DNA of 64,000 bases from Streptomyces sp. NBC_00490 (GCF_036013645.1 NZ_CP107869.1:4278001-4342000); one strand, 5' to 3'. Numbered from the stretch's first letter, positions 42,424 through 53,679 are shown. A program made the numbers and translations. The notes: generated by a model not told the origin, from the letters alone.

Positions 42424-43671
42424 ATGAGCACCGCCACCGACACGGCGGCCCCCGCGAAGAAGCGGGGATCCGGTCTTTTCCAGGGCCTGCAGAAGGTCGG
42501 CCGCAGCCTGCAGCTTCCGATCGCCGTGTTGCCGGCGGCGGGCATCCTGCTGCGTCTGGGCCAGGCGGACGTGCAGGACAAGCTGAACCTGCCCGACAAG
42601 GTCACGGCGGTCTTCGCCACGGCCGGTGGCGCGATCTTCGACAACCTGCCGATGCTGTTCTGTATCGGTGTCGCGATCGGCTTCGCCAAGAAGTCGGACG
42701 GCTCCACCGCGCTGGCCGCGCTGGTCGGGTTCCTGGTCTACAGCAATGTCCTGAAGGCCTTCCCGGTGACGGAGGCCAAGGTGCAGGCGGGCGCGGACAT
42801 AGCCGCGACCTACAACAACCCGGGTGTCCTCGGCGGCATCCTCATGGGTCTGCTGTCCGCGGTGCTGTGGCAGCGCTACCACCGCAAGCAACTGGTGGAC
42901 TGGCTCGGCTTCTTCAACGGCCGCCGGCTCGTCCCGATCATCATGGCCTTCGTCGGTACCGCGATGGGCGTCTTCTTCGGTCTGGTCTGGGAGCCGATCG
43001 GTGAGGTCATCTCCGACGCGGGTGAGTGGATCACCGGCCTGGGCTCGGTGGGTGCCGGTCTGTTCGGCCTGATCAACCGTGCGCTGATCCCGATCGGCAT
43101 GCACCAGTTCGTCAACACCGTCTCCTGGTTCCAGATCGGTGACTTCACCGACTCCGCGGGTGCCGTGGTGCACGGTGACCTGAACCGCTTCTTCGCGGGT
43201 GACCCGACCGCCGGTCAGTTCATGTCGGGCTTCTTCCCGATCATGATGTTCGGTCTGCCGGCCGCCGCGATCGCGATCGCGCACTCCGCTCGTCCCGAGC
43301 GCCGCAAGGCCGTGATGGGCATGATGGTCTCGCTCGCCCTGACCTCCTTCGTGACCGGTGTGACCGAGCCGATCGAGTTCTCGTTCATGTTCATCGCCCC
43401 GGTGCTGTACGTGATCCACGCGGTGCTCACGGCCATCTCCATGGCGATCACCTGGGCGCTCGGTGTCCACGCGGGCTTCACGTTCTCCGCGGGCGCCATC
43501 GACTACGGCCTCAACTGGAACCTGGCTACCAAGCCCTGGCTGATCATCCCGATCGGCCTGGTCTTCGCCGCGGTCTACTACACCGTCTTCCGCTTCGCCA
43601 TCACCAAGTGGAATCTCCCCACCCCGGGCCGCGAGCCCGAGGAGGAGGTCGAGGACCTCACCAAGGCGTGA
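42424..43671 (+). CDS. nagE2: PTS GlcNAc-specific EIIC permease
   Basis: A 415-residue paralogue of the preceding permease with the same motifs (LQLPIAVLPAAGILLRLGQAD, LVDWLGFFNGRRLVPIIMAF, TSFVTGVTEPIEFSFMFIAPVLY). In S. coelicolor, NagE2 is the main GlcNAc transporter. The strong codon bias toward GGC/CTG/AAG and GGAGGA before the start suggest high expression. It has its own double DasR site and a terminator after it. Confidence 0.93.
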   Translation: MSTATDTAAPAKKRGSGLFQGLQKVGRSLQLPIAVLPAAGILLRLGQADVQDKLNLPDKVTAVFATAGGAIFDNLPMLFCIGVAIGFAKKSDGSTALAALVGFLVYSNVLKAFPVTEAKVQAGADIAATYNNPGVLGGILMGLLSAVLWQRYHRKQLVDWLGFFNGRRLVPIIMAFVGTAMGVFFGLVWEPIGEVISDAGEWITGLGSVGAGLFGLINRALIPIGMHQFVNTVSWFQIGDFTDSAGAVVHGDLNRFFAGDPTAGQFMSGFFPIMMFGLPAAAIAIAHSARPERRKAVMGMMVSLALTSFVTGVTEPIEFSFMFIAPVLYVIHAVLTAISMAITWALGVHAGFTFSAGAIDYGLNWNLATKPWLIIPIGLVFAAVYYTVFRFAITKWNLPTPGREPEEEVEDLTKA

Positions 43672-43695
43672 GTTCCGACCGCCGTACGGCATGAC

Positions 43696-43730
43696 GAAGG
43701 CCCCGGGACCGGGAAGGTTCCGGGGCCTTC
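43696..43730. terminator. Terminator between nagE2 and MBL-fold gene
   Basis: GAAGGCCCCGG and its perfect complement flank a 13-base loop. It is placed to serve both convergent transcripts. Confidence 0.8.
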
Positions 43731-43746
43731 GTGCGTGTACGGGGGC

Positions 43747-44499
43747 TCAGATGTCGTACGACACCCTCGGCGTCGCCAGCTCCACCGGACCGTCGTAGAC
43801 CGCGCGGGCGTCGGTGAGGTTGACCTGCGGGTCGGTCCACGGGGGGATGTGGGTGAGGACCAGGCGGCGGGCGCCTGCCCGGGCCGCCGTCTCACCCGCC
43901 TCGCGGCCGTTGAGATGCAGGTCGGGGATGTCCTCCTTGCCGTGGGTGAACGCGGCCTCGCACAGGAACAGGTCGGTGTCCCGGGCGAGTTCGTCCAGCA
44001 CGGGGGTGATACCGGTGTCGCCGGAGTACGTGAGCGACTTGCCGCCGTGCTCGACGCGGATGCCGTACGCCTCCACGGGATGCGCCACGCGCTCGGTGTG
44101 CACGGTGAAGGGGCCGACCTCGAAGGTGGACGGCTTGACCGTGTGGAAGTCGAAGACCTCGCTCATGGAGGAGGCGGTCGGGGTGTCCGCGTAGGCGGTG
44201 GTCAGCCGGTGTTCCGTGCCCTCGGGTCCGTAGACCGGGATCGGATCGCAGCGGCCGCCGTCGTGGCGGTAGTAGCGTGCGACGAAGTACGCGCACATGT
44301 CGATGCAGTGGTCGGCGTGCAGATGGCTGAGGAAGATCGCGTCGAGGTCGTAGAGACCGCAGTGGCGCTGCAGCTCGCCAAGGGCACCGTTGCCCATGTC
44401 GAGAAGCAGCCGGAAGCCGTCGGCCTCTACGAGGTAGCTCGAGCAGGCCGATTCCGCGGACGGGAACGACCCCGAGCAGCCGACGACGGTGAGCTTCAT
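43747..44499 (-). CDS. MBL-fold metallohydrolase (RNase Z-like)
   Basis: A 250-residue metallo-beta-lactamase-fold protein. Metal ligands are visible: SHLHADHCIDM (HxHxDH), the following His in RVAHPVEAYG, Asp in TYSGDTG and His in LVLTHIPPW. No signal peptide. The overall form resembles cyclic-nucleotide phosphodiesterases and RNase Z relatives. Exact substrate unknown. Confidence 0.9.
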   Translation of the reverse strand: MKLTVVGCSGSFPSAESACSSYLVEADGFRLLLDMGNGALGELQRHCGLYDLDAIFLSHLHADHCIDMCAYFVARYYRHDGGRCDPIPVYGPEGTEHRLTTAYADTPTASSMSEVFDFHTVKPSTFEVGPFTVHTERVAHPVEAYGIRVEHGGKSLTYSGDTGITPVLDELARDTDLFLCEAAFTHGKEDIPDLHLNGREAGETAARAGARRLVLTHIPPWTDPQVNLTDARAVYDGPVELATPRVSYDI

Positions 44500-44524
44500 A
44501 AAGCAGAAACCTCCGCTGGCGGTA

Positions 44525-44556
44525 ATCCAGGAGATCCAGGAATCCAGGAATCCAGA
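44525..44556. repeat. Short direct repeats of an ATCCAGG unit
   Basis: Four near-identical ATCCAG(G/A) units spaced eight to nine bases apart, just upstream of the MBL-fold gene on its 5' side. Could be a multi-copy regulator site or simple slippage. Confidence 0.4.
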
Positions 44557-44746
44557 AGATCGGGAAAGAGGGACTCGGGGGGCGTGCGGTCCGTCGAGCG
44601 TAAGGCGCAAAACCCCTTGTCGCTCCTCCGCCAAGGGCTGTTGTGGGCGAACTCACCTGTGCTGTCACCGGTTCGGCTGGACCAGGGGCGCGTAAGGCTC
44701 AGCAGAAGGCGCGCAATGCGGATCGCGCGCCGGTAACGTCGTCCGT

Positions 44747-45202
44747 ATGGACACGTCCTGGTGGCTGGCGCTCGCGGCGGTGGTACTGCTGGCGCTGGTC
44801 GCCACGCTCGTGGACGGGTGGGGACGGGGGCGCAGACCGCAGGGTCGCAGGGCGCGGCCGCCGGGGCGACCCGGGCCGCGGACCGGCAGCGCGCGGCCGC
44901 GGCCCGCGGAGATCTGGTGGGCGAACGTGCCCTTCGAGGACGGGCCGGGGGCGAAGGACCGGCCGTGTCTGGTGCTCGCGGTGCGCGGGAGGCGGGCGGT
45001 CGTCGCGAAGATCACCAGCAAGTACCACGACGAGCGGGCCGGGGTGATCCCGTTGCCCCCGGGTTCGGTGGGCGATGCGCACGGGCGCGCCAGCTTCCTG
45101 GAGACGGACGAGCTGCGCGAGGTGGCGGTGTGGGACTTCCGGCGGCGGGTGGGTGTGGTGGACCCGGTCCTGTGGGACCAGGTCCGTCACCTGGCGACGT
45201 AA
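44747..45202 (+). CDS. PemK/MazF-family protein with N-terminal membrane helix
   Basis: A 151-residue protein. Residues 5-24 form a transmembrane helix, followed by an Arg/Pro/Gly-rich linker (to about residue 52) and a PemK/MazF fold: AEIWWANVPFEDGPGAKDRPCLVLAV (RP of the conserved loop), VVAKITSKYHDERAGVIPL and ASFLETDELREV. MazF-type enzymes are mRNA endonucleases. No antitoxin gene adjoins it, and the membrane tether is unusual. TAACGT seven bases before the ATG suggests a leaderless transcript. Confidence 0.82.
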   Translation: MDTSWWLALAAVVLLALVATLVDGWGRGRRPQGRRARPPGRPGPRTGSARPRPAEIWWANVPFEDGPGAKDRPCLVLAVRGRRAVVAKITSKYHDERAGVIPLPPGSVGDAHGRASFLETDELREVAVWDFRRRVGVVDPVLWDQVRHLAT

Positions 45203-45226
45203 AGCAGAGAGGGCCGTGACGAGGGG

Positions 45227-46670
<1,444 letters not shown>

Positions 46671-46772
46671 GGGCTCATCGTATCGATTCCCGTCCCGGGT
46701 CCCGGAATGTGATCCCACATTGCGGACGGATTGCGGCCGGGGAGTGAGATGGAGCTGTTCGGGCCGTCCTGC

Positions 46773-47798
46773 TCAGGCGGACGCGCGCAGGACGAGCCGG
46801 GTGGGTACGACGACCGAGGGCAGGTCCGAGGGACGGTCGAACAGCAGCCGGGCCATCAGGCGCCCCATCTCCCCCACGTCCTGGTGGACCGTGGTCAGCG
46901 GCGGGTCGGTCGCCTCGGCGATCTCGGCGAGGTCGTCGAACCCTACGACGGCCACGTCCTCGGGGACGCGGCGCCCCCGGGCGCGCAGGGCCTCCAGGGC
47001 TCCCAGGGCCATCAGGTCCGAGGCGACGAAGACGGCGTCCAGGTCAGGGCGGCGGTCGAGCAGCGCGGCCATGGCGTCGGTGCCGCCCTGGCGGGTGTAG
47101 TCGGCGCGTTCGACCAGCTCCGGCGGGGCGTCGGGGAGGACGTCGCGGTAGCCGGCGAGGCGTTCGGCGGCGGAGTGCTCCTGGTCGTGGGGGCCGGTGA
47201 CGGTCGCGATGTGACGGCGGCCCAGGGAGACGAGGTGCCGGACGGCCTGCCGGGCTCCGCCCCGGTTGTCGCCGTCGACATAGGCGTGGGCGCGCACGGT
47301 GTCACCGTCGAGCAGGAGGGGGCGGCCGCCGAAGACGGCGGGGATGTCGAGGCGGCCGATCATCTCGTGCAGCCGGCCGCCGGGGTGCAGGGAGAACAGG
47401 ACGGCCGCGTCGACGTGGCCGCCGCCGAGGTAGTCGGCCACGCGCGCGTGGTCGTCCGGCTCGTCCAGGAAGAGCAGGACGGCCTGGGCGCCGTGCAGGG
47501 CGAGTTCCTTACGGATGCCGCGCAGGAGGCGGTCGAAGTAGGGGTCGAGGAAGAGCCGGCCGTCCGGCTGGTCCGCGACCACGGCGACGGCGTTCGTGCG
47601 GTGGGTGACCAGTTGCCGGGCGGCCTGGTTGGGGACGTAGCCCAGCTCGGCGATGACCTGCCGGACCTGTTCGACGACCTCGGCGCGCACCTTGGGCTCA
47701 CCGTTGATCACCCGCGAGACGGTGGATCTCGACACCCCCGACCGACGTGCGACGTCTTTGATCGTGGGGCGCTGTCCGTGGATCCGTCGCGTCAACAC
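46773..47798 (-). CDS. LacI-family transcriptional regulator
   Basis: A 341-residue repressor. Helix-turn-helix TIKDVARRSGVSRSTVSRVINGEPKVRAEVVEQVRQVIAELGYVPNQAARQL, with hinge helix, then the periplasmic-binding-like sensor (VAVVADQPDGRLFLDPYFDRLLRGI and closing FDDLAEIAEATDPPLTTVHQ). Starts at GTG with GGAG upstream. The effector is probably a sugar. It lies between mec and cysO, facing the same direction, but has no evident role in sulfur metabolism. Confidence 0.92.
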   Translation of the reverse strand: MLTRRIHGQRPTIKDVARRSGVSRSTVSRVINGEPKVRAEVVEQVRQVIAELGYVPNQAARQLVTHRTNAVAVVADQPDGRLFLDPYFDRLLRGIRKELALHGAQAVLLFLDEPDDHARVADYLGGGHVDAAVLFSLHPGGRLHEMIGRLDIPAVFGGRPLLLDGDTVRAHAYVDGDNRGGARQAVRHLVSLGRRHIATVTGPHDQEHSAAERLAGYRDVLPDAPPELVERADYTRQGGTDAMAALLDRRPDLDAVFVASDLMALGALEALRARGRRVPEDVAVVGFDDLAEIAEATDPPLTTVHQDVGEMGRLMARLLFDRPSDLPSVVVPTRLVLRASA

Positions 47799-47835
47799 CG
47801 TCTCCGATAGGGCGAGTTGGTCGGGCGTACAGTGA

Positions 47836-48258
47836 TCAGTATGCCTCGACGACCGTGACCTCTTCCTCCGTGATCTCGCCGTCCACGATCCGGTACGAGC
47901 GGAACTGGAAGTCGCCGAGGCCGTCGGTGTCCGCGGTGGAGACCAGGACGTAGTGCGCGCCGGGCTCGTTGGCGTAGCTCACGTCGGTGCGGGACGGGTA
48001 GGCCTCGGTGGCGGTGTGGGAGTGGTAGATGACCACCGGCTCCTCGTCGCGGTCGTCCATCTCGCGGTAGAGCTTGAGGAGGTCGCCGGAGTCGAACTCG
48101 TAGAACGTGGGCGACATGGCCGCGTTCAGCATCGGGATGAAGCGCTCGGGACGGTCCGAGCCGGCCGGCCCCGCGACGACGCCGCACGCCTCGTCGGGGT
48201 GGTCCTTGCGCGCGTGCGCGACGATCTGGTCGACGAGGGCCTGGGTGATGGTCAGCAT
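47836..48258 (-). CDS. mec: Mec-type JAMM/MPN+ metalloprotease
   Basis: A 140-residue zinc protease of the JAMM fold. The JAMM ligands are visible as EACGVVAGP (Glu) and YHSHTATEAYPSRTD (HxH...D). In Mycobacterium, Mec+ cleaves cysteine from the CysO-cysteine adduct and can expose the CysO Gly-Gly end. Here CysO carries a two-residue extension and its gene is under 2 kb away, so the same role is inferred. Located 37 bp upstream of the LacI gene on the same strand. Confidence 0.92.
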   Translation of the reverse strand: MLTITQALVDQIVAHARKDHPDEACGVVAGPAGSDRPERFIPMLNAAMSPTFYEFDSGDLLKLYREMDDRDEEPVVIYHSHTATEAYPSRTDVSYANEPGAHYVLVSTADTDGLGDFQFRSYRIVDGEITEEEVTVVEAY

Positions 48259-48404
48259 GCTGGCCAGGATAAGCAGACGGGCCGCCCCGTACCGACGGGT
48301 GGTACGGGACGGCCCATATACCGGACGCCTGGGCGGCGGGCGCGGGGAGCACCACGAGAGCTCCCGACACCGGTGCGTCCTGGACAAGCGGTTCAGCAAC
48401 CTAC

Positions 48405-48465
48405 CCAGGGGCGCGGGGAACTGCGCGACCAGCCACAACGGCGCAGCAGTCAACCCACAACCCTT
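48405..48465. repeat. Streptomyces-wide intergenic repeat unit
   Basis: Contains GGCGCGGGGAACTGCGCGA followed by CCAGCCACAACGG, a motif I recognise as scattered in many Streptomyces intergenic regions. It lies between the mec start and the permease stop; no gene is present in this gap. Confidence 0.55.
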
Positions 48466-48475
48466 GGCCCAGCGC

Positions 48476-49906
48476 CTATCCGACGTTCTCGAACTCCGGC
48501 TCGCGCCGCTCGGCGATCTCCGGGTTACGCGCCTTGAGTACGGCCCAGCCGATCCCGAGCGCGACGGCCCAGCCCGCCATCACGTACAGACACACCCGGG
48601 ACTCGGAGTCGTACGCGATCAGCCCGGTCACGAAGAGCAGGAACACGATGGCGACGTACGAGCCCTTGGAGCCGCCCGGCGCCGGGAAGGACGACGCCGG
48701 CAGGCGCCCCGCCTCGACCGCACGGCGGTACCGCACATGGCTGATCAGGATCATCAGCCACGTCCAGATGCCCGCGGCGGTGGCGACGGAGACGACGTAG
48801 CTGAAGGCCTTCTCCGGAACGATGTAGTTCAGGACCACGCCGATGCCCATGAAGAGCACCGACACCGTGATGGCCAGCGCCGGCGTCTTCGTGACGGACA
48901 GCTTGTTGAAGGCCTTGGGGGCCTCGCCGCTGTCCGCGAGGGTGCGCAGCATGCGGCCCGTGGAGTACATGCCGGAGTTGCAGGAGGACAGGGCCGCGGT
49001 CAGCACGACGAAGTTGACGATGCCCGCGCCCGCCGGGATGCCGATCATGGCGAAGGCCTTCACGAAGGGGCTGACGCCGGGCGCGAACTCGGTCCACTTG
49101 ACCACGCAGAGGATGACGGTGAGGGCGCCGACGTAGAAGAGCCCGATGCGCCAGGGCAGGGTGTTGATCGCCTTGGGGAGGGTCTTCTCGGGGTTCTCCG
49201 ACTCACCGGCGGTGACGCCGACCAGCTCGACGGCGAGGTAGGCGAACATGACGCCCTGGAGGGTCATCAGGGAGGAGCCGATGCCCTTGGGGAAGAAGCC
49301 GTCGAAGGCCCAGAGGTTGGAGACGGCGGCCGTGTCGCCGGCGGCGCTGAAGCCGAAGGTGAGGACGCCGAGGCCGATCACGATCATGCCGATGAGAGCG
49401 GTGACCTTGATCATCGAGAACCAGAACTCGATCTCGCCGAACAGCTTCACCGAGATCAGGTTGGCCACGAACAGCACGACCAGGAAGCCGAGCGCCGAGG
49501 CCCACTGCGGGACGTCCGGGAACCAGTAGTGGATGTAGATCGCGGCGGCGGTCAGTTCCGCCATGCCGGTGACGACCCACAGCAGCCAGTACGTCCAGCC
49601 GGTGAAGTAGCCGAAGAACGGGCCGAGGAATTCCCGGGAGTACTCCGCGAACGAGCCCGAGACGGGGCGGTAGAGCAGGAGTTCACCGAGCGCGCGCATG
49701 ATGAAGAAGATGATGACGCCGGCGACGGCGTACATCAGGATGAGACTGGGGCCCGCCTTGGCGATGTTCGCCCCGGCGTTGAGGAAGAGACCGACGCCGA
49801 TGGCGCCGCCGATCGCGATCATCTGGACCTGGCGACTGCCGAGGCCACGCTCGTAACCCTCTTCGGAGGTGTGCTCCGAGCCTTTGTCGACCTGAGCGGA
49901 GGTCAT
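48476..49906 (-). CDS. Amino acid permease (APC superfamily, AAT family)
   Basis: A 476-residue transporter with 12 hydrophobic segments. Helix 1 has MIAIGGAIGVGLFLNAGANIAKAGPSLILMY, the unwound G-x-G-x-G region that binds the amino acid carboxylate; also ALGELLLYRPVSGSFAEYSREFLGPFFGYFTGWTYWLLWV. These fit the GabP/AnsP/AroP group. A start seven codons further upstream (49927) is possible. Upstream lies a 334-bp gap holding a hairpin. Confidence 0.92.
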   Translation of the reverse strand: MTSAQVDKGSEHTSEEGYERGLGSRQVQMIAIGGAIGVGLFLNAGANIAKAGPSLILMYAVAGVIIFFIMRALGELLLYRPVSGSFAEYSREFLGPFFGYFTGWTYWLLWVVTGMAELTAAAIYIHYWFPDVPQWASALGFLVVLFVANLISVKLFGEIEFWFSMIKVTALIGMIVIGLGVLTFGFSAAGDTAAVSNLWAFDGFFPKGIGSSLMTLQGVMFAYLAVELVGVTAGESENPEKTLPKAINTLPWRIGLFYVGALTVILCVVKWTEFAPGVSPFVKAFAMIGIPAGAGIVNFVVLTAALSSCNSGMYSTGRMLRTLADSGEAPKAFNKLSVTKTPALAITVSVLFMGIGVVLNYIVPEKAFSYVVSVATAAGIWTWLMILISHVRYRRAVEAGRLPASSFPAPGGSKGSYVAIVFLLFVTGLIAYDSESRVCLYVMAGWAVALGIGWAVLKARNPEIAERREPEFENVG

Positions 49907-50240
49907 GTGTGGTGCGCCTTTCTCCATACCGAACCGGGCCTCTCGTCGGCCTCGGATCGGTTCTCGATCCCCCCGGATACTGGAGTTTTCTGCCTGGCCG
50001 GTGGTTACCGGCTCGGTGGCGCACCCGAGCGAACATACGGGTGGTGTTCGTCGGGCGGTCGTGAAGATTTATCACGGCCGCAATATTGATCACCTGTGCG
50101 AGATGTGGCGCAGAGCACAGGAAGAAGCGGACAAACAAATACCGGAGCGGGCATACGTCATCAGCACGGTGACGTGATCGTTATCCGGATTTGAGCGTCC
50201 GCTGAGCGAACACAAAAAGGTCACAAACTACGTCAGAAGG
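49907..50240. other. Intergenic region, 334 bp
   Basis: Between the DUF2017 stop and the permease start. It contains a GGATCG-GTTCT-CGATCC dyad at 49954-49970 and a more AT-rich stretch around 50070-50230 that is a likely promoter region for the permease. No gene or further structure could be supported. Confidence 0.45.
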
Positions 50241-50843
50241 TCACGGAAGCAGTGTCGTGACGAGGGTTTCCTGGAGCCCGCCCAGCCACAGGTACGCCAT
50301 CACCATCGGCTTACGGGGGTCCTCGTCCGGCAGCCGGTAGAGGAGGTCGGTGTCCTCCTCGTCGGTGATCTCCAGCCGGGAGCCGATCGCGAGGCGCAGG
50401 TCGTTGAGGGCGCCGAGCCACTGGCGCGACTCCTCCGGCGCCAGCTTGAGCACCGCCCCGCCGTCGCCCACCGGGCTCAGCGCGTCCAGGGAGCGGATCA
50501 CCGCGAGGGCGCTGTCCCGCTTGCCGGCCCGCAGGTCGTTCTCGGTGTAGCGGCGAAACTCCGAGGAGTACGCCTTCTGCTCCTCGGCCTGCTCAGGCCC
50601 GGGTGTGCCCTCGGGGTCGCTGTAGGCGTCCGGGAACAGGCGTCTGAGCACCGGGTCGGAGGGCGGCTCGCTGGGGCCGTCGTTGAAGAGTTCGGCGAGC
50701 GGGTCGTCGGGGGCGTCCTCGGCGGGCCCCGGCCCGATGAGCTCCAGGAGCTGGACGGCCAGCGAGCGGATGATGGAGATCTCGACGTCGTCGAGCGCGA
50801 CGGCCGCGCCGCCGCCGGGGAGCGGTTCGAAGTGTCCAGGCAT
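50241..50843 (-). CDS. DUF2017 protein
   Basis: A 200-residue cytoplasmic protein of the DUF2017 family, which in actinobacteria almost always follows clpS, as it does here (14-bp gap). Signatures: FEPLPGGGAAVALDDVEISIIRSLAVQLLELIG, a variable acidic Pro-rich insert, then RRYTENDLRAGKRDSALAVIRSL and WLGALNDLRLAIGSRLEIT. Role unknown; linkage suggests the ClpAPS proteolytic route. Confidence 0.9.
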   Translation of the reverse strand: MPGHFEPLPGGGAAVALDDVEISIIRSLAVQLLELIGPGPAEDAPDDPLAELFNDGPSEPPSDPVLRRLFPDAYSDPEGTPGPEQAEEQKAYSSEFRRYTENDLRAGKRDSALAVIRSLDALSPVGDGGAVLKLAPEESRQWLGALNDLRLAIGSRLEITDEEDTDLLYRLPDEDPRKPMVMAYLWLGGLQETLVTTLLP

Positions 50844-50857
50844 GAAGGTGAGTTCAG

Positions 50858-51175
50858 CTACTTCCGGTCCTGCTGGAGGGTGGCCCACAGACCGTAGCCG
50901 TGCATTGCCTGCACGTCGCGCTCCATCTCCTCGCGGGATCCGCTGGAGACGACCGCCCGGCCCTTGTGGTGAACATCGAGCATGAGCTTGGTGGCCTTGT
51001 CCTTCGAGTACCCGAAGTACGTCTGGAACACATACGTCACGTAGCTCATGAGGTTGACCGGGTCGTTGTGGACGATGGTGACCCAGGGGACGTCCGGCTC
51101 GGGTACGGCGAAGACCTCTTCCGCCGACTCGGTGCGTTCGATCTCTACGGGAGCGGGTGACGTCACATGGCCCAT
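50858..51175 (-). CDS. clpS: ClpS adaptor protein
   Basis: A 105-residue adaptor that delivers N-degron substrates to ClpA/ClpC. Binding pocket signature [56 protein letters not shown], with the HNDPVNLM loop. The first 30 residues are the flexible N-terminal extension. A start four codons upstream (51187) is an alternative. Divergent from pncB. Confidence 0.94.
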   Translation of the reverse strand: MGHVTSPAPVEIERTESAEEVFAVPEPDVPWVTIVHNDPVNLMSYVTYVFQTYFGYSKDKATKLMLDVHHKGRAVVSSGSREEMERDVQAMHGYGLWATLQQDRK

Positions 51176-51232
51176 GCTGCCACGCATCACCGAAATCGTC
51201 ACACCGACGAGAAGGGAGTACCATCTCATCGC

Positions 51233-52579
51233 ATGAACACAGCGGACCTTGGGCTGCCGGTGGACGTTCCCTCGACGGCGCTCTTCACGGATCAGTACGA
51301 GCTCACGATGGTGCAGGCCGCGCTGAAGGCCGGTACCGCCGAGCGGCACAGCGTCTTCGAGGTCTTCACCCGGCGGCTGCCGGACGGGCGCCGGTACGGC
51401 GTCGTCGCGGGCACCGGGCGGGTCCTGGACGCCGTCGAGAACTTCCGTTTCGACGCGGACGTGCTGCGCTTCCTGGGTGAACGGGACATCGTCGACGCGC
51501 AGACCCTGGACTGGCTCGGCTCGTACCGGTTCTCCGGTGACATCTGGGGCTATCCGGAGGGCGAGGTGTACTTCCCGGGCTCGCCGATCATGCGGGTCGA
51601 GGGCTCCTTCGCCGAGTGCGTGCTCCTGGAGACCGTGATCCTCTCGATCCTCAACCACGACTCCGCGATCGCCGCGGCCGCCTCCCGGATGGCCTCGGCC
51701 GCCGGGGGCCGCCCGCTGATCGAGATGGGCGCCCGCCGCACCCACGAGCTCGCCGCCGTCGCCGCCTCCCGCGCCGCCTACCTCGGCGGCTTCGCCTCCA
51801 CCTCCGACCTCGCCGCCGGCTTCCGCTACAACATCCCGACCGTCGGCACCTCCGCCCACGCCTTCACCCTCCTGCACGACCACGAGCGCGACGCCTTCCG
51901 GGCCCAGGTGAACTCGCTGGGCCGGGGCACCACACTGCTCGTGGACACCTACGACGTGGCGGAAGCCGTCCGTACGGCCGTGGAGGTGGCCGGACCGGAG
52001 CTGGGCGCGGTCCGTATCGACTCGGGCGACCTGCTCCTCGTGGCCCACCGGGTGCGGCAGCAGCTCGACGAGCTGGGCGCCCGGGACACGAAGATCATCG
52101 TGACCTCGGACCTCGACGAGTACGCCATCGCCTCGCTCGCGGCGGCTCCCGTGGACGCGTACGGCGTCGGCACGCAGCTGGTGACCGGCTCCGGACACCC
52201 GACCGCCTCGATGGTCTACAAGCTGGTCGCCCGCGCCGAGTCCGCCGACCCGAAGGCGCCGCTGGTGCCGGTCGCGAAGAAGTCCTCCGGCGGCAAGACC
52301 TCCGTCGGCGGCCGCAAGTGGGCGGCCCGGCGACTGGACGCGGACGGGATCGCGGAGACCGAGGTGGTCGGCACCGGGGCCGTCCCGGCCGACCTCGTGG
52401 ACCGCCAGCTCCTCGTCGAGCTGGTCAAGAGCGGCGACGTCGTGGCGCGCGAGTCGCTGGACGTCGTACGGGACCGGCACACGGCCGCGCGGGACGGGCT
52501 GCCGCTGTCGGCGACCCAGCTGTCGCGCGGGGAACCGGTCATTCCGACGGAGTACGTGCACGGGCGCTCGGGTAGCTAA
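51233..52579 (+). CDS. pncB: Nicotinate phosphoribosyltransferase
   Basis: A 448-residue enzyme joining nicotinate and PRPP in the Preiss-Handler pathway. Signatures: [18 protein letters not shown] at the N-terminus, [49 protein letters not shown] (catalytic His region), [23 protein letters not shown] and [13 protein letters not shown]. Followed 75 bp later by pncA, which supplies nicotinate. Confidence 0.96.
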   Translation: MNTADLGLPVDVPSTALFTDQYELTMVQAALKAGTAERHSVFEVFTRRLPDGRRYGVVAGTGRVLDAVENFRFDADVLRFLGERDIVDAQTLDWLGSYRFSGDIWGYPEGEVYFPGSPIMRVEGSFAECVLLETVILSILNHDSAIAAAASRMASAAGGRPLIEMGARRTHELAAVAASRAAYLGGFASTSDLAAGFRYNIPTVGTSAHAFTLLHDHERDAFRAQVNSLGRGTTLLVDTYDVAEAVRTAVEVAGPELGAVRIDSGDLLLVAHRVRQQLDELGARDTKIIVTSDLDEYAIASLAAAPVDAYGVGTQLVTGSGHPTASMVYKLVARAESADPKAPLVPVAKKSSGGKTSVGGRKWAARRLDADGIAETEVVGTGAVPADLVDRQLLVELVKSGDVVARESLDVVRDRHTAARDGLPLSATQLSRGEPVIPTEYVHGRSGS

Positions 52580-52654
52580 AGCTGGTGCGCCCTCCCGCAG
52601 CGCCGTCGAAGTCTCTAGGCTCGTAAGTTCACTCTTAGTCGAAGGACACCCACC

Positions 52655-53248
52655 ATGCGCCGCGCCTTGATCGTCGTCGACGTACAGAACGACTTCTGCG
52701 AGGGGGGCAGTCTCGCGGTGGCCGGGGGTGCCGATGTGGCCGCCGCCGTCACCGAGCTGATCGGACAGGCCGCCGGCGGCTCCGGCTACCAGCACGTGGT
52801 GGCCACCCGCGACCACCACATCGCGCCCGGCGGACACTTCGCCGACAACCCCGACTACGCCCACTCCTGGCCCGCGCACTGCGTCGCCGGCACCGAGGGC
52901 GTCGGCTTCCACCCGAACTTCGCCCCCGCCGTCGCCTCCGGCGCGATCGACGCCGTCTTCGACAAGGGGGCGTACTCGGCGGCCTACAGCGGCTTCGAGG
53001 GCGCCGACGAGAACGGCGTCACGCTGGCCGACTGGCTGCGGGCGCGGGAGGTCGTCGAGGTGGACGTGGTCGGCATCGCCACGGACCACTGCGTACGGGC
53101 CACCGCGCTGGACGCGGTGCGGGAGGGTTTCCGCACGCAGGTGCTCCTCGACCTCACCGCGGGAGTGGCCGAGGAGACCACCGACCGGGCGCTGGAGGAG
53201 CTGCGCCGGGCCGGGGTGGAACTCTCGGGGAAGCCGGTCGTCGCGTAG
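52655..53248 (+). CDS. pncA: Nicotinamidase
   Basis: A 197-residue isochorismatase-fold amidase. Catalytic triad residues: Asp in [12 protein letters not shown], the Lys in [12 protein letters not shown], and Cys in [15 protein letters not shown]. Metal ligands in [26 protein letters not shown]. It converts nicotinamide to nicotinate for the neighbouring PncB. A clear GAAGGA ribosome site is nearby. Confidence 0.95.
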   Translation: MRRALIVVDVQNDFCEGGSLAVAGGADVAAAVTELIGQAAGGSGYQHVVATRDHHIAPGGHFADNPDYAHSWPAHCVAGTEGVGFHPNFAPAVASGAIDAVFDKGAYSAAYSGFEGADENGVTLADWLRAREVVEVDVVGIATDHCVRATALDAVREGFRTQVLLDLTAGVAEETTDRALEELRRAGVELSGKPVVA

Positions 53249-53266
53249 GCGTCCGGCGTCCGGTGG

Positions 53267-53617
53267 CTAGGCCGGCGCCGTCGGCCTCCTGATCAGCGCC
53301 CTGATCGGGTGCCACAGCTCCTGGGGCAGCTCCGGTCCCGGCACCGCCGCGACAGCGTTGTCAGGGGCCGTACGCCATATCAGGCCGTCCGGATGGTGCA
53401 GGACGGCCGTCACCTCGTCCGGGGTCGGCGGGGCCGCGTTGCCCCGCAGGTAGACCGCCCGCAGGCCCAGATTGCGCAGCCTGGTCAGGGCTCGTGCGCG
53501 GTTGCGGGCGTGGACGAGGACACGGACGCAGCCCGTGCCGTCGGTGGCGGGTCTGGGCAGGTTCAGCGCCACCACCACGCTGCCTGTCGGCAGCTTGCAG
53601 AAACCTCCTGCGGCCAT
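53267..53617 (-). CDS. Hypothetical protein
   Basis: A 116-residue soluble protein of unknown function. It contains a RVLVHARNRARALTRLRNLGLRAVYLRGN beta-alpha-beta unit and a terminal WHPIRALIRRP. No catalytic motif is evident. Convergent with pncA, 18 bp apart. I recall a similar small gene after pncA in other Streptomyces, but no function. Confidence 0.7.
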   Translation of the reverse strand: MAAGGFCKLPTGSVVVALNLPRPATDGTGCVRVLVHARNRARALTRLRNLGLRAVYLRGNAAPPTPDEVTAVLHHPDGLIWRTAPDNAVAAVPGPELPQELWHPIRALIRRPTAPA

Positions 53618-53679
53618 GCAGTCACACCCCCGTGTGCACCGGTGTCAATAAGAAAGCCATCAGGACGCACCTAAACACG

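Noticed and set aside
40987..43692. Very long open frame (about 900 codons) antisense to nagE1 and nagE2
   Set aside because: It mirrors the two permease genes, crosses both genes and their control regions, and has a His/Arg/Asp/Gln-rich composition typical of antisense frames in high-GC DNA. No start signal.
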